A program made the translations under genes and the position numbers. A model generated the notes under the pieces. The model was given only the letters and a program-made list of their open reading frames with translations. It ran no database searches and was not told the origin of the DNA. DNA of 64,000 nucleotides from Anticarsia gemmatalis. Lineage: Eukaryota; Arthropoda; Insecta; Lepidoptera; Erebidae. The stretch spans positions 117,001-181,000 of the forward strand of contig NC_134754.1 in the NCBI RefSeq assembly GCF_050436995.1. Direction: 5' to 3'. This document shows, in pieces, positions 1 to 11,700 of this stretch (position 1 is its first letter; every line of letters begins with the position of its first letter).

Positions 1-1999
1 CGTCGGTCACATGGTGTTGTGAGGCAGGTCGGTGGCGCCGGCGCCGGCGTGGTCGTCGGAAAACTACCGTCGTTGACAAGTGAGTGGAGCAAGTGCCGTA
101 ACTTGCAGATTACCGCGTCCTAGCTCGAGTACAGGCCACTACAGGCGCAGTACACGCTGTCACACACGCCCAGCTTTCACCGTTACACCTGTATTTACTT
201 CTATCACATATGTGTTTACAGTTACGCGTAATCTTGATTACTTATAAACATCTGTGAAACAAACATGACACTAAATGTCGCTGAGTAATAAAGAAATTGG
301 CGTAGAGTAGACGCTACGAGATCTGGCACAAGTCGGCACAACGAAGACTCCTTATTGCTTGTATAACATTTTCCTAATTTTATAAACGTCCTCACTTGTA
401 ACTTTGTTTGATTGTTATGACGAATAGATTCATCATTTATATTATTGTTTTCTGCCCGAAAATTGGCAAAGGAAATTACCTTTTCTGAATATTATCTCCT
501 GAAAGGTTTTCTAAGGAAGACATAACAACATACCAAAATACAGATAGCAGTTAAAGAAGATCGCAGTAGACATGAGTAGGATGTGTTATCAAAAGCTTTC
601 GATAACGCGTGGACTGTGGAGTCAAGTAACAACAGTATCGTTATGAACGCGAGCCCGGAGAGAATATCGTGGATAATAGCGCGGGCGGCGGCGGCGGTAG
701 TGTGGCGCGAATAAGCTGCGACTTAGACACAACACGCGATAACACACACACCACACACTACACGGCGCGGGGCGCGTGCCGCGTGGGACGATTATTTACA
801 ACAACCAATGATTATGTACTGAAAATAAGTATACTCGTGAGCGAACTTAGCGTAGAAAATAGTCTTCTATTTTCTATGAAAGTTATTGTACAAACAATAC
901 AACCATTACCTAAAAAGTTCCAGTATAGAGGCGTAAAATGAGTGTGCTGCAAAAATTTATAACAAAACAAAGTAACTAATCTTTGCTGGTATTTGAAAGC
1001 TCTTAAGATAAGATTCTAGGGCATGTAGTAACCAAATTAATCTTTTAAATAAAAAGATTAGAAATTAATTTTAATTAATTGTGAATACTCGATAATCGTA
1101 AGATTCATTTTTGATGTAAACAAATGCCGCGAAAGGGATAATTGACGTTAGCGGGAAAGGCTCTGAAAAGTCTGATAGTGATAATGATACAAATAGCTGT
1201 AATCTTAACGTTTTCATTAGTATCATTTAGTAAATGTATGATAGTGTGTATAATATGTATGCTCGTGATTGTAGAGTGGACACAAACAACATCACGCAGA
1301 CGGACAGTGGCACCTCCCGCCTCGCTCTTGTATTTATACCAGCTTTCAGATATTTACAGAACTTACTCACTTTGTTTTGTTCACTATTTTATAGCACAAT
1401 GATAAGTTTAACTTTGAGCACACGCCTGTTTCAGTCTGTTTAGTATTGAGTTTCACATCTTTCAGTCCGTAGATACACTTATAAAACTTATAATACACGT
1501 ACACTTCTTATAAAAATGAAGAAATAAACGTTACTTACCCGTTGATGAAAGATTGTAAAGCTACTTTCAGTGTCTGAAAATCATGGTTAGAGGTGTTTTA
1601 TTTGTTACGTAATTGGATTGGATTCATTTTAGATACTGAAGACTAAAAATTATGGGGGATGAGACATTATCTCTGGGGTGGATTTTTCTTAGAAATTATT
1701 TTAGTACAGTTTAACATTCACAATCCACGATCCTCAGATTTGTGCACGCTTCGTTTATGTCCGGACCTTCTGAACGTAATAACGTTCTGTTACTATGTGT
1801 GACAGTTGTGCTCGATTACATTCACTGTCGAGATCACATGACCACGAGCCGGTTATAACAAGCACAGCCTGAATAAATACATACTCATTTCAAACACTAG
1901 CTTTTAATGTACAGTTAGTGAATCCTAAAAAAACCTATGTAATGGTAACATTGACCGGTGCGCGGTGGTCGAACTGCGCACTCGCCGGTCGCCGGTCGG
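1..1999. other. Upstream intergenic DNA, no gene recognised
   Basis: This is AT-rich sequence with two short GC-rich patches, at about 1-160 and 640-790. The first patch is open in one + frame up to a good-looking GTGAGT splice donor at 80, so it could be the end of an upstream or untranslated exon, but nothing else supports this. The remainder holds only short, low-complexity reading frames. No repeat, RNA gene or transposon was recognised. Confidence 0.4.
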
Positions 2000-2641
2000 C
2001 GCTGGCGTCAGCGTAACACATAAACACGCAAGCTGTCACTCCGCTCACTCCCCCTCCGTGTGCGAACAATTACTATGAACTGGATGATATTTGCTCGTCC
2101 TACTTGGCTCTCGGCCAGAACTCACTAAGTCATGAAAAATGAGTCTGCCCGTGCTTAGTCGTTACCTTCACAGTGATGTACGGCTAAAAGCGGTTAGCTA
2201 CATATTTATTTTAGTGTTTATGTCCAAGCGCAAGCACGTGGCGCTCCTTCGCTTCCGCGATGCTCGCCGCGGTACATTGCACCTACGCTCCGCGAATTAG
2301 GGTCGAGTTTGCGTCGGCGCGCGTTATCACATAGTGGGTCAACTGTCAATCGCTCGCAGTGTCTCGGTTTAGCTTCGAGCCGTAAGCTGAAACAGGTGAT
2401 CCTGAAGCGGTGGCGGGTGAGGCGGGGCGAGGGGGGTGAGGGGCGCGCGTGCGGGGCGCGGGGCGGGGGAGTGCCGAGGGGGCGCGTGGGCGCTCCTCGC
2501 GCGGCACTGCCACGCCGACCTTCCGCCGGGAGGGACGCGACGCCCGCTAGACAACACTCAGTCTCACGCCGCGAGCTCCCGCACGCTAGCTGAAGCAGTC
2601 TGTTAGGTTGGGAGCAGTGTCCGCAGTGCAACAGTGGTGAC
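2000..2641 (+). promoter_or_regulatory. CpG-rich promoter and 5' UTR region of the first SLC22 gene
   Basis: GC and CpG content rise sharply just upstream of the start codon at 2642, most strongly at 2410-2580, against an AT-rich background. A TCAGT match to the arthropod initiator lies at 2558-2562 and would give a 5' UTR of about 80 bases. No TATA box is seen at the expected distance and the downstream promoter element is only a partial match. The transcription start is therefore a guess, and an upstream untranslated exon cannot be excluded. Long ORFs on the minus strand here are by-products of the high GC content. Confidence 0.4.
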
Positions 2642-2781
2642 ATGTCGGGAGTGCGCGAGGAGTGGTGCTCGGGCTGGGGCCGCTGGCAGGCGCGGCTGGC
2701 GCTGCTGCTGGCGCTGCCGGTGCTGCTGACCGGCGCGTACGGCACCAACTACGTGTTCCTGGCCGCGCCCACGCCGCACAG
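2642..2781 (+). CDS. SLC22 gene 1, coding exon 1 (N-terminus and TM1)
   Basis: It encodes residues 1-46 plus two bases of Arg47. The ATG at 2642 opens the exon, and the family pattern NYVFLA near the end of TM1 (residues 36-41) is shared with the first exon of gene 3. The donor is CAG|GTAACT at 2782, in phase 2. The N-terminus lacks the L-x-x-L-G-Q motif seen in genes 2 and 3. Codon third positions are almost all G or C. Confidence 0.9.
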
Positions 2782-5700
2782 GTAACTGACCATCTTACTG
2801 CTTCTCACTGCAAGTCTGCACCTCCCTGCACGTCGCGTGCACCGCGCGCCGCACGCGACCCTGCCGGGAGCGTGCAGCTTTCAGACACGCGTGTCATGTA
2901 AACAAACTCACCTAGTTATCTATATTAATGTTTAGGCTAATTCTGTCGATCAGGATTTGAACCCGTCGATCGGATCGCTGTTAAATATCAATTATTGAAT
3001 AATTTTAAATTATAATAGTAAAATTAAACCCTATTTTAAAGATAAAAATTGTTTATAAGCAGAAGGTAAAACGGAGGTGAAACACGCTGTAAACATGTAA
3101 AATCCAAGAACTGTACTCAAATATTCAATGAACTATGACCTCGGCCGTCGGCTGAAGTTTATTTTGAACTATTTTACATAAATATACAAAAACACTTAGC
3201 GCACTTAGCGGTGGTTAGGTGGAATGTCGATAAGTGCGCGTAAGTCGAACATTATCGCGTTATATGAACATGTTGTGGACATTCGCATCAACATGTGAAT
3301 CAATTTAAACTTAACGCGTGAACAAAACTAAGCGTTCACTTAAAATTGATTTTAAAAACATAATAAAAAAAGAATGCTTAACGATATTAAATACTGCGTT
3401 AATTTTGAAAATCTGTACAAATACATGAACAATATCACGTGGGTGTTTGAATAATTTCCGTGTTTATTTGATAACATTCATATTTGTTGAGGTAAATTAC
3501 AACACGCCGGTGCGGATTATGCGCAACTGATTAAAGAAAACCTGTGTTTACGTAAATACGAGTGAGATTTGATTACAGTTAAGAATAGATTTAATTAGAG
3601 AGATGACGAGAAAGCTTAATAATAAGTGTAGAGTAATAATAAAAAGTTAAATTAAGAAGATGTTGGTTATATTAATAGTCTTGTGAGTGTGGCGAGTGGC
3701 TTGTGTGGCGGGTACTTCGCAGACGTTTCGGCATCGTGAGTCAGACCGTCACGCCGCGGCACCGCGCCGCGCATCAATGAAAAGGGCGCAAGCTTAAATA
3801 AGTTTTGCACATGTCACTATTATATTTATTTAACCTCTAAAACATATATCTTGTATATCTTTGAACCGTAGAAAATATATTTAGAAATACTTTCGTTTCT
3901 TATTTAAATAATGTCCGTAAAAAACGTGATCTAATTTTCGTGTTGGTCGTGAAAATTTATGTTGTTTGCTGGACTGCAATGATACGACATACCTATTTAA
4001 GTACCGTATAATTTACATATTAAATGTTATAGGTAAATAAATATTATAAACTCTAAAACCTATAAAAAAGCACCTCAAGAACTTAAAACTATTTTTCGTA
4101 AATCAATCAATCTTAGCTATTAATTATTTGAAGAACTGTTTATCAAACAAAATACCTAACAGTGGACAAAAAATTGAGCTGAAATTTAAATATAAATACT
4201 TTTTATTTATTATACCTATGTATGAATGTTGTATAGTTGGATTATTTTTAACTAACACTATAAAGATGGCAAGGTTTTACAGACTAAATGATAAAACTGA
4301 AAAAAATGGCTATGAAATTTTAATGACAAGTTATTATGTTACGGTAACAATTACTGTATTATAATTAAATGTTATTCGTTATTAATTATAAAAAATGATG
4401 GAACACAATAGGTTCACAGAAACATCCATCGCAGGATACTTCTTAACAAGAAGCTATTAATTATTATCTAACAAAGCTCTCCCTTGAACGCTACACACAA
4501 TTAATTATTGTAATAATTACTTATGACTTATCGACTAGTTCTTTAACAAACGCGTTATTGCGCGAAAACTCTACTAAAGTCAGAAAAACAGTGAGTAGTT
4601 TTTGTACTAAACTTAGAACGTTATATTTCAATGTAAAATGTATTTATTCAAATGATTCGTGAATGTTATAAAAGTGCGCAGATCTTTTGCGGAATTCACA
4701 TAAAGTACACGGTGTATTATGTGGTTCCTGTTGCGAAATATTTATAGACATGTGACCTTGGGGTAGCGCCACGGCGGGCACGGGGGCCACGCTGCGACCA
4801 GTGACGACCACACTACAACCACACTCGCACTCGTTGATAATGGCCGCTACACCACTGCGCATCAAAGTTCACCACACACGCGACCACAGTACATGTGCAC
4901 TTAAAATATAAGTTTCACTTAAGAAATTATTATGACTGAATTTTATGATATGTTACTAAATTTCAGGTGTAGTATGAAGTATTGGCAAAGAATAGGCCTT
5001 TTACTGAAAAAAAAAAGTTTAATGATGTCAAATTGAATAACAGAACTACTCATTCCATTGATTTCATTTTGATGATTGAAATGATGAAAGTTCGATTTTC
5101 TTTTATTATTGCATTTGTAACTTCATAAGTTCATAGATGAAAAAGATTTAGTACCTACATAATTTAAGTCAAACAGATATTTAGTCACTCCGTTATTTAG
5201 AAACTAAAGTGATATTGATAGTTCAAGTACTCTAAGCTAAGTACTTATCCGATTTGGCAAAGTCCTTCACTAAAAACAAATACAATTTCCAAAATTCTAA
5301 GTTACTTTAAAACCTGAACTTCAAGAGAAGGAAACGCATTAATCAATGAGTAATAAGTATAAAAATAAAATAGTTACTTGTTACTACTCATAAAGTTCGC
5401 AAAGGTCCATATTGCCAACAACCGCAATTTTCGCGGAACGTCGCAAAAGCATAGCGGAAAATAATAACAAATATTAATAAACCTATTAATATATGTGGTT
5501 AATATTATTATTACACATGTTTGTTTGTATGTATGTATGTATGAATGTATGTATAAATGTATGTTTGTTAGTAATGTAGAATGTAAGGCAATTAAAGTCT
5601 CATTGAATTGTATGAGAGTGATTATTTCGCCTCGTGTCGGAATATATCGATAGTAAATGTTACTGATTGAATTATTTAATTAATTGTTGTTTACATTGCG

Positions 5701-8700
5701 TTATTAGAACGTTTACGTTACTTAATCATCGGAGAGCAATCATTAACTCGCGGTTTAATTTACTGTGTAATAAACAATTATGTTATAATGATGTTCATTC
5801 AAAGATCTGTAAAAAAAAGATAATTAACTAGTTTATTAGAGTTCTAATTTAAGAAGTTGTTCTTGAATTAATGATCGTCCAAATAAATTCTTCAATTAAT
5901 TTGGGTAGCGGCCTATCAACTTTAATTAGACTTTTAACAAATTTTAAAGCATGTTTAAGCAAATAAAGCACCGCTCTTTATCCAATCTCCTCATCGAACT
6001 TTAGATGTGTTTTTATTACTTTCAAGTTCTTACTCAAAGCAGTTACAGACCCGAAAATAATTGAAGAAAATAAAGCGAATAATAAGAGCGAGAGTAGCTT
6101 TTAATATGAGACTTTTAAGTTCCCCTTTTTAATTAAGTTCTTTATTCAATTAGATTTAAGTAAAGATCTTCTCATGATACCACAAGATTCTTATGCTAAA
6201 GAAGTTCCAGTAGTAAGTTGTTTGTATGTGTTGAAGCAGGCGAGGTGGTTTTACTAGTAGTTGATTCAGATAACTGCAGTCTACAGTCACCCGCGCTTTA
6301 TACGACTGTCACTAGGGGCGATAGACAACGTCTACTAGATTTTATCCTTAAACGAGGAGAATTTTTAAAAATTATTTCCTCAAAGTTTAGCTAGAAAGAA
6401 CTTTCCTTCTTTTTCTGAGATTAGATTTTTTTCCTTTTTTAAGCCAAGATTATCCTTAATTCAGTAGGTATATCCATTAATTTTTGTGTGTGCCTTCCTT
6501 CAAGGCTAATGAATCATTCTTAACCACATGATTTTACTCCTGCGTTAGAGATACGTTAATCCCGATATTGCTCAGAATTAGCTAATACTCATATATCTGG
6601 GGGCACGGAAGTGCCCCCGCAAGTCGAGCAAAAAAAAAGCGGCACGGCCGTAACATCCTTTTCTCGAAGCGATTCGGGCTATTTTTGACACCCCTATAAT
6701 TTCGTTATGAGTAAAACAAGAAGCCTGGATTTTCAGCAACTAATTAGTCATTGTATAAACACAGTATATTTAAAATTTCAGTCAATTTGAACCAGTAGTT
6801 TAAGAATGACAACTTGTTAAAATTTTGAATTTTGTCACTCACTGATTCACTGACTCACTGACTCACCGATCATCAAAAGTCTAAGGTACTTCTAGCAGAC
6901 TTAGAAGCTTAAAATTTAGAATACAAATAGGGTTTAGTGTCTTAATCATGGGAAAAATGTAATACTTTCTAATTTCGGTCCAGTTTTCTAAATACACCAA
7001 CTGCAACAATAACTCTGTAATCCCATATAAATGTATAAGATTACAAGGTTACATTTGCAGTTAATGAATTATTATTACTGTAGAAAATAAAATGCCATCA
7101 AAAACATTCTGTAAAAACCTCAAGTCTCGCCGTAAAAAGTTGTGAGATCTATATAATACCAAGTCGATTAATCTATTTAGTCTCTACTTAAAGGACCTTC
7201 TGTCTTAAGTTATTACGTATGTTATTTTCATGCCAATTAAAAAAAAAATACCTTTAAAACAAATAGACCGACCTGGCCATCGCATAATTTGATTATTAGT
7301 ATGTATCACACTACACAGCACGACGAGAAGTTAATGCTCCTGAAATGTTAATGGCTAATATGTGTTTTCTTGCGATGACCAAGTCGATCTATTTGTTTCA
7401 AAGGTTTTTTTTTTAAATTGGCATTATAATAACATACGTAATAACTTAAGACAGAAGGTCCTTTAAGTAGAGACTAAATAGATTAATCGACTTGGTATTA
7501 TATAGATCTCACAACTTTTTACGGCGAGACTTGAGGTTTTTACAGAATGTTTTTGATGGCATCTCACTTCTTTTTGTAGAGCGAACATATTAGTCCAATT
7601 TGTATGAAAAGACGTTTTTTTTTCATAATTCAACATATTTTCCTACGGGAATGTTGTTCAGTTTCATGGGCTAAACACCCTTACCCACCGTATACCCCCT
7701 CCCGTTATGCCTCATATAGTAGGTGTACCTATTTACACCTATTTATTTTATTTTCTACAGTAATAATAATTCATTAACTGCAAATGTAACCTTGTAATTT
7801 TATACATTTATATGGGATTACAAAGTTATTGTTGCAGTTGGTGTATTTAGAAAACTGGACCGAAATTAGAAAATATTTAATTTTTCCCATGATTAAGACA
7901 CTAAACCCTATTTGTAATCTAAATTTTAAGCTTCTAAGTCTGCTAGAAGTACCTTGGACTTTTGATGATCGGTGGGTCAGTGAGTCAGTGAATCAGTGAG
8001 TGACAAAATTAAAAATTTTAACAAGTTGTCATTCTTAAACTACTAATTCAAATTGTCTGAAATTTTAAATATACTGTGTTTATACAATCACTGATTAGTT
8101 GCTGAAAATCCAGGCTTCTTGTTTTATCCACAACGAAATTATAGGGGTGTCCAAAATAGCCCGAATTGCTTCGAGAAAAGGATGTTACGGCCGTGCCGCT
8201 TTTTTTTGCTCGACTTGCGGGGGCACTTCCGTGCCCCCAGATAAATAGGTGTAAATAGGTACCTACTATATGAGGCATAACGGGAGGGGGTATAGGGTGG
8301 TTAAGGGTGTTTAGCCCATGAAACTGAACAACATTCCCATAGGAAAATATGTGGAATTATGAAAAAAAACACGTCTTTCCATACAAATTGGACTTATGTT
8401 CGCTCTACAAAAAGAAGTGAGATGCCATCAAAAACATTCTGTAAAAACCTCAAGTCTCGCCGTAAAAAGTTGTGAGATCTATATAATACCAAGTCGATTA
8501 ATCTATTTAGTCTCTACTTAAAGGACCTTCTGTCTTAAGTTATTACGTATGTTATTATAATGCCAATTTAAAAAAATACCTTTAAAACAAATAGATCGAC
8601 TTGGTCATCGCAAGAAAACACAAATTCGCCATTAACATTTCAGGAGCATTAACTTCTCGTCGTGCTGATTAGTGTGATACAGACTAATAATTAAATCATG

Positions 8701-11700
8701 CGATGGCCAGGTCGGTCTATTTGTTTTAAAGGTATTTTTATTAATTGGCATGATAATAACATACGTAATAACTTAAGACAGAAGGTCCTTTAAGTAGAGA
8801 CTAAATAGATTAATCGACTTGGTATTATATAGATCTCACAACTTTTTACGGCGAGACTTGAGGTTTTTACAGAATGTTTTTGATGGCATTATATGTATTT
8901 GCTAACATTATTATTATTGAATCGTATTAAACCGAGCCTCAATCATATCTATAAATAAGTGAAAGCCCTAGCTTTAGCAATACTGAGAACACTTCTCAAC
9001 TTATACACAAGTTATTCAGTACAGTCAACAGACTATCGAACACCTAGCCTCTTATTACGAAACCAATTTTAAAACAAAACCAGACATTAATGATACAATT
9101 CCATACAATTTTAGACATTTAACTTTGGTTTATTTATAAACTAGGTTTTATAATAAGGTTGCTGGCGCTGTCCTACGAATGCAACGCAATGCAATACGAC
9201 GACAACGTGTGTTGAACATTTAATTATATTATGTCAAATTACAAAGATATGTCGCTTTTCATCGCTCATAACTGCCCTACCTACTCGTATGTACCTATGT
9301 ATGTACAGCATCGCGCTCGTCACTCACGTAGGACTGCGCGTATAGTTCGCAAACAGTTCAGTTATGATATTGATTGAACAGTTTCTCAAATGTCACGGTT
9401 ACGTAATTGTTGGCTCATTATAAATATTCAATGTATCATTATTTAGTTGCATCTCGTTGTTTTTCTCTGCGTTTTCAGCTCAGTCACATGACAGTTTTAT
9501 TGCGATATTTTAACCATCTGCGTATCAATATCATAATTTTTATGAGAGGCTTGTACGTAGAATTGCAAAACATCTTTTGCGAAAAACGTTATCAGGTTAT
9601 AATGAGGTGAATAAATACGAAAGGATTATTTATTTTGACCATAATTAAAGATATAATTCCAATTGATTGCTTAGATTTTTTTAGCGATTGTAGACGAATG
9701 TCTGATATAGATAACCCGTTTCCAAAAAACCGAGTATTAAACAAGTATTAGGTACAATAAACATCATAAATCATGTATTTAATGATGTTCGATGATCATT
9801 AATCAATAAGCGATAGTGTGAGAGCGCACTTTATCTGTTAATTAAAGTTTTCTATTAAGTGATGAGTTGTGTTAATTGTGTAAACATTGATAGCGCGAGG
9901 TGAGACGTTATCAACAACAGTTTGTTTGTTTGAGAGTGGACACGTTCTCGGGTCTTGTGGGTCAACAGATATCTTGGTTTATCCCAGTGACTTCATAAGT
10001 GAACAAAGGTTTTCTTGAGTTTTTGTTAGTACTTGAAGAAATGTTTCAGCGGAATGCGCTAGTAAATAAGTAACGCCGGCTATCCGGTTAGAAAACTAAG
10101 ATTGTTTCAAATATTGTGTACGATATACAGGATATATTGAATTTGAATTTCAAACATAATTTCTACTCAGTTGTATTCAAGAATCTAGAAAAATGCTCTT
10201 TCAAACCATTTGTTTTATAATTTTACATTTTGTAGCTATTACAATTTCAAATCCTTGCAAACATCTCAATAAACTTTATCATTAACAAGTTGCTTAAGAA
10301 TGAATATTAAAACTGCGTGTCTGTCGGTACCACGCCGCCGCCGGAGATAGGCAAGTCTCGAGCAGGCTTTCGAGGAGTTCTATAAATAGCGAGCTAGGGG
10401 CATGTCCTACGAAGTGGTCGCGCAATACTCGCTATACTGGTCGTACTGCACCCGCCGTAAGATCCGGCGCCCACTGTCCACAACTAGTATTACATTTCCA
10501 GCCTACAGCTGCAGCACCTAAAATAAAATAAATATTTTGAATGCTGAAAATTGAAAACTTAAGCGTCCTAAGGCATATCACCTCGGTATACGGCAGCGTG
10601 AAGCATAATACCTGAGAACGCCTCTGCCCAAGTCATCGCAATGGCATTCCTAGGTAAACCTAAGTATTTCAGAAGATTTTCGCCAGTTCTTGCCGCAAGT
10701 GTGCATACATATATTATGTGCATAGGTATGCTTAAGGATTCCTTACCGTGTCGACAGTGAACACTGGTCCTTGTTCGCCAACACTGGGCACATCGCAGCA
10801 GTGTCCGCAGCAGGCTGGCTCACCGGTGACACGGTGAATGTACCTTATCTGGATCACATGACCGGCCGCCACCCGCTCCCTACAGCTGTGAATAAACCTG
10901 CATTGCTAACTACTGGTTGTTGTCCTGTATCAAGTTAGTTTGTTTATACTGTGCTTCATTCTGTAAACTGCCTTTGTGAAAGAGAAATAAATACTTATTA
11001 TTATATTTGTACCGATGGTCTTGCATGACGAGTTATAAGTATGTAGAGATCGTAAGGTATGGCATTCAGCTGCCTTTAAATACCGACTACAACTTTTGAA
11101 ATAAGCTTTATTTTTCTGTGTGCACGAAAAAGTGTAACAACCGGTGTCGGAACATTTGGTGAGTGTCGCGTTATGTGTGTCAGAGGCGTTGAGAGGCGCT
11201 CTCTACTCTCCACTCTCAGCACATCCTAGCTAGTAGGTACTGTTAGAGCGAGGCATCACGTGAGTGAGGTGAGTGACGGACTGAGCCACTGATTGTACTA
11301 CTAACTATTTAGCTCACAAAAACATCGACGTTAGATCCTAATCGCACAGTTAGAAAGCCTGTTTGTTAGTAATGCTATATTTAACACAAGGCGCTCGAGG
11401 ACATTAACTAACTATGTTTAGTGGCTGCGCTCGCCCGCGCCGCCGCGCCGCCGAGTCGGCCGGTGGAGGTGCGGTGGAGGTGCGCCCGCGCGCGCCACTA
11501 TGTTAATAGCTAATAGCTGCAAGTTTCAAGTTGTCGTGTATTAGTCACGCCTCAGTGGAAACTTTTGTACATTAATATTAAGCAGGGATGTAAAAAATAA
11601 ATATATGCATAATATACGATGTTAATAAACTTTTGAAATGTCGTTGTGTTGTTGTTCCGCAATCTCACGTGACCGCTGAGCACTGTGACCACGGTGACCG

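Larger units (their letters stand above)
6597..8889. repeat. Nested fold-back (long inverted repeat) element in intron 1
   Basis: About 2.3 kb made of three blocks, each present twice in opposite orientation. The blocks are arm L (6597-7091) and arm R (7747-8240), spacers 7563-7746 and 8241-8421, and a palindromic MITE at 7092-7562 and 8422-8889. Region 7092-7746 is inverted at 8241-8889 around arm R as loop, while arm L is itself an inverted copy of that loop. The single strand could therefore fold in two competing ways. The arms end in a GC-rich minihairpin, GGGGGCAC-GGAA-GTGCCCCC. No coding capacity is seen; the ORF across 8048-8278 is arm sequence. Confidence 0.85.

Noticed and set aside
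1..79. Possible exon ending at the GTGAGT donor at 80
   Set aside because: Only the donor and a short open frame support it. The window starts here, so no acceptor or continuity can be checked.
669..941. 90-codon ORF with a poly-Gly start
   Set aside because: It starts at a non-ATG codon, has a low-complexity GC-rich head and an AT-rich tail, and shows no domain.
2218..2748. 176-codon minus-strand ORF over the promoter and exon 1 of gene 1
   Set aside because: It lies wholly in GC-rich sequence where stop codons are rare, overlaps a certain exon on the other strand, is low-complexity (Ser, Arg, Pro, Ala) and has no family resemblance.
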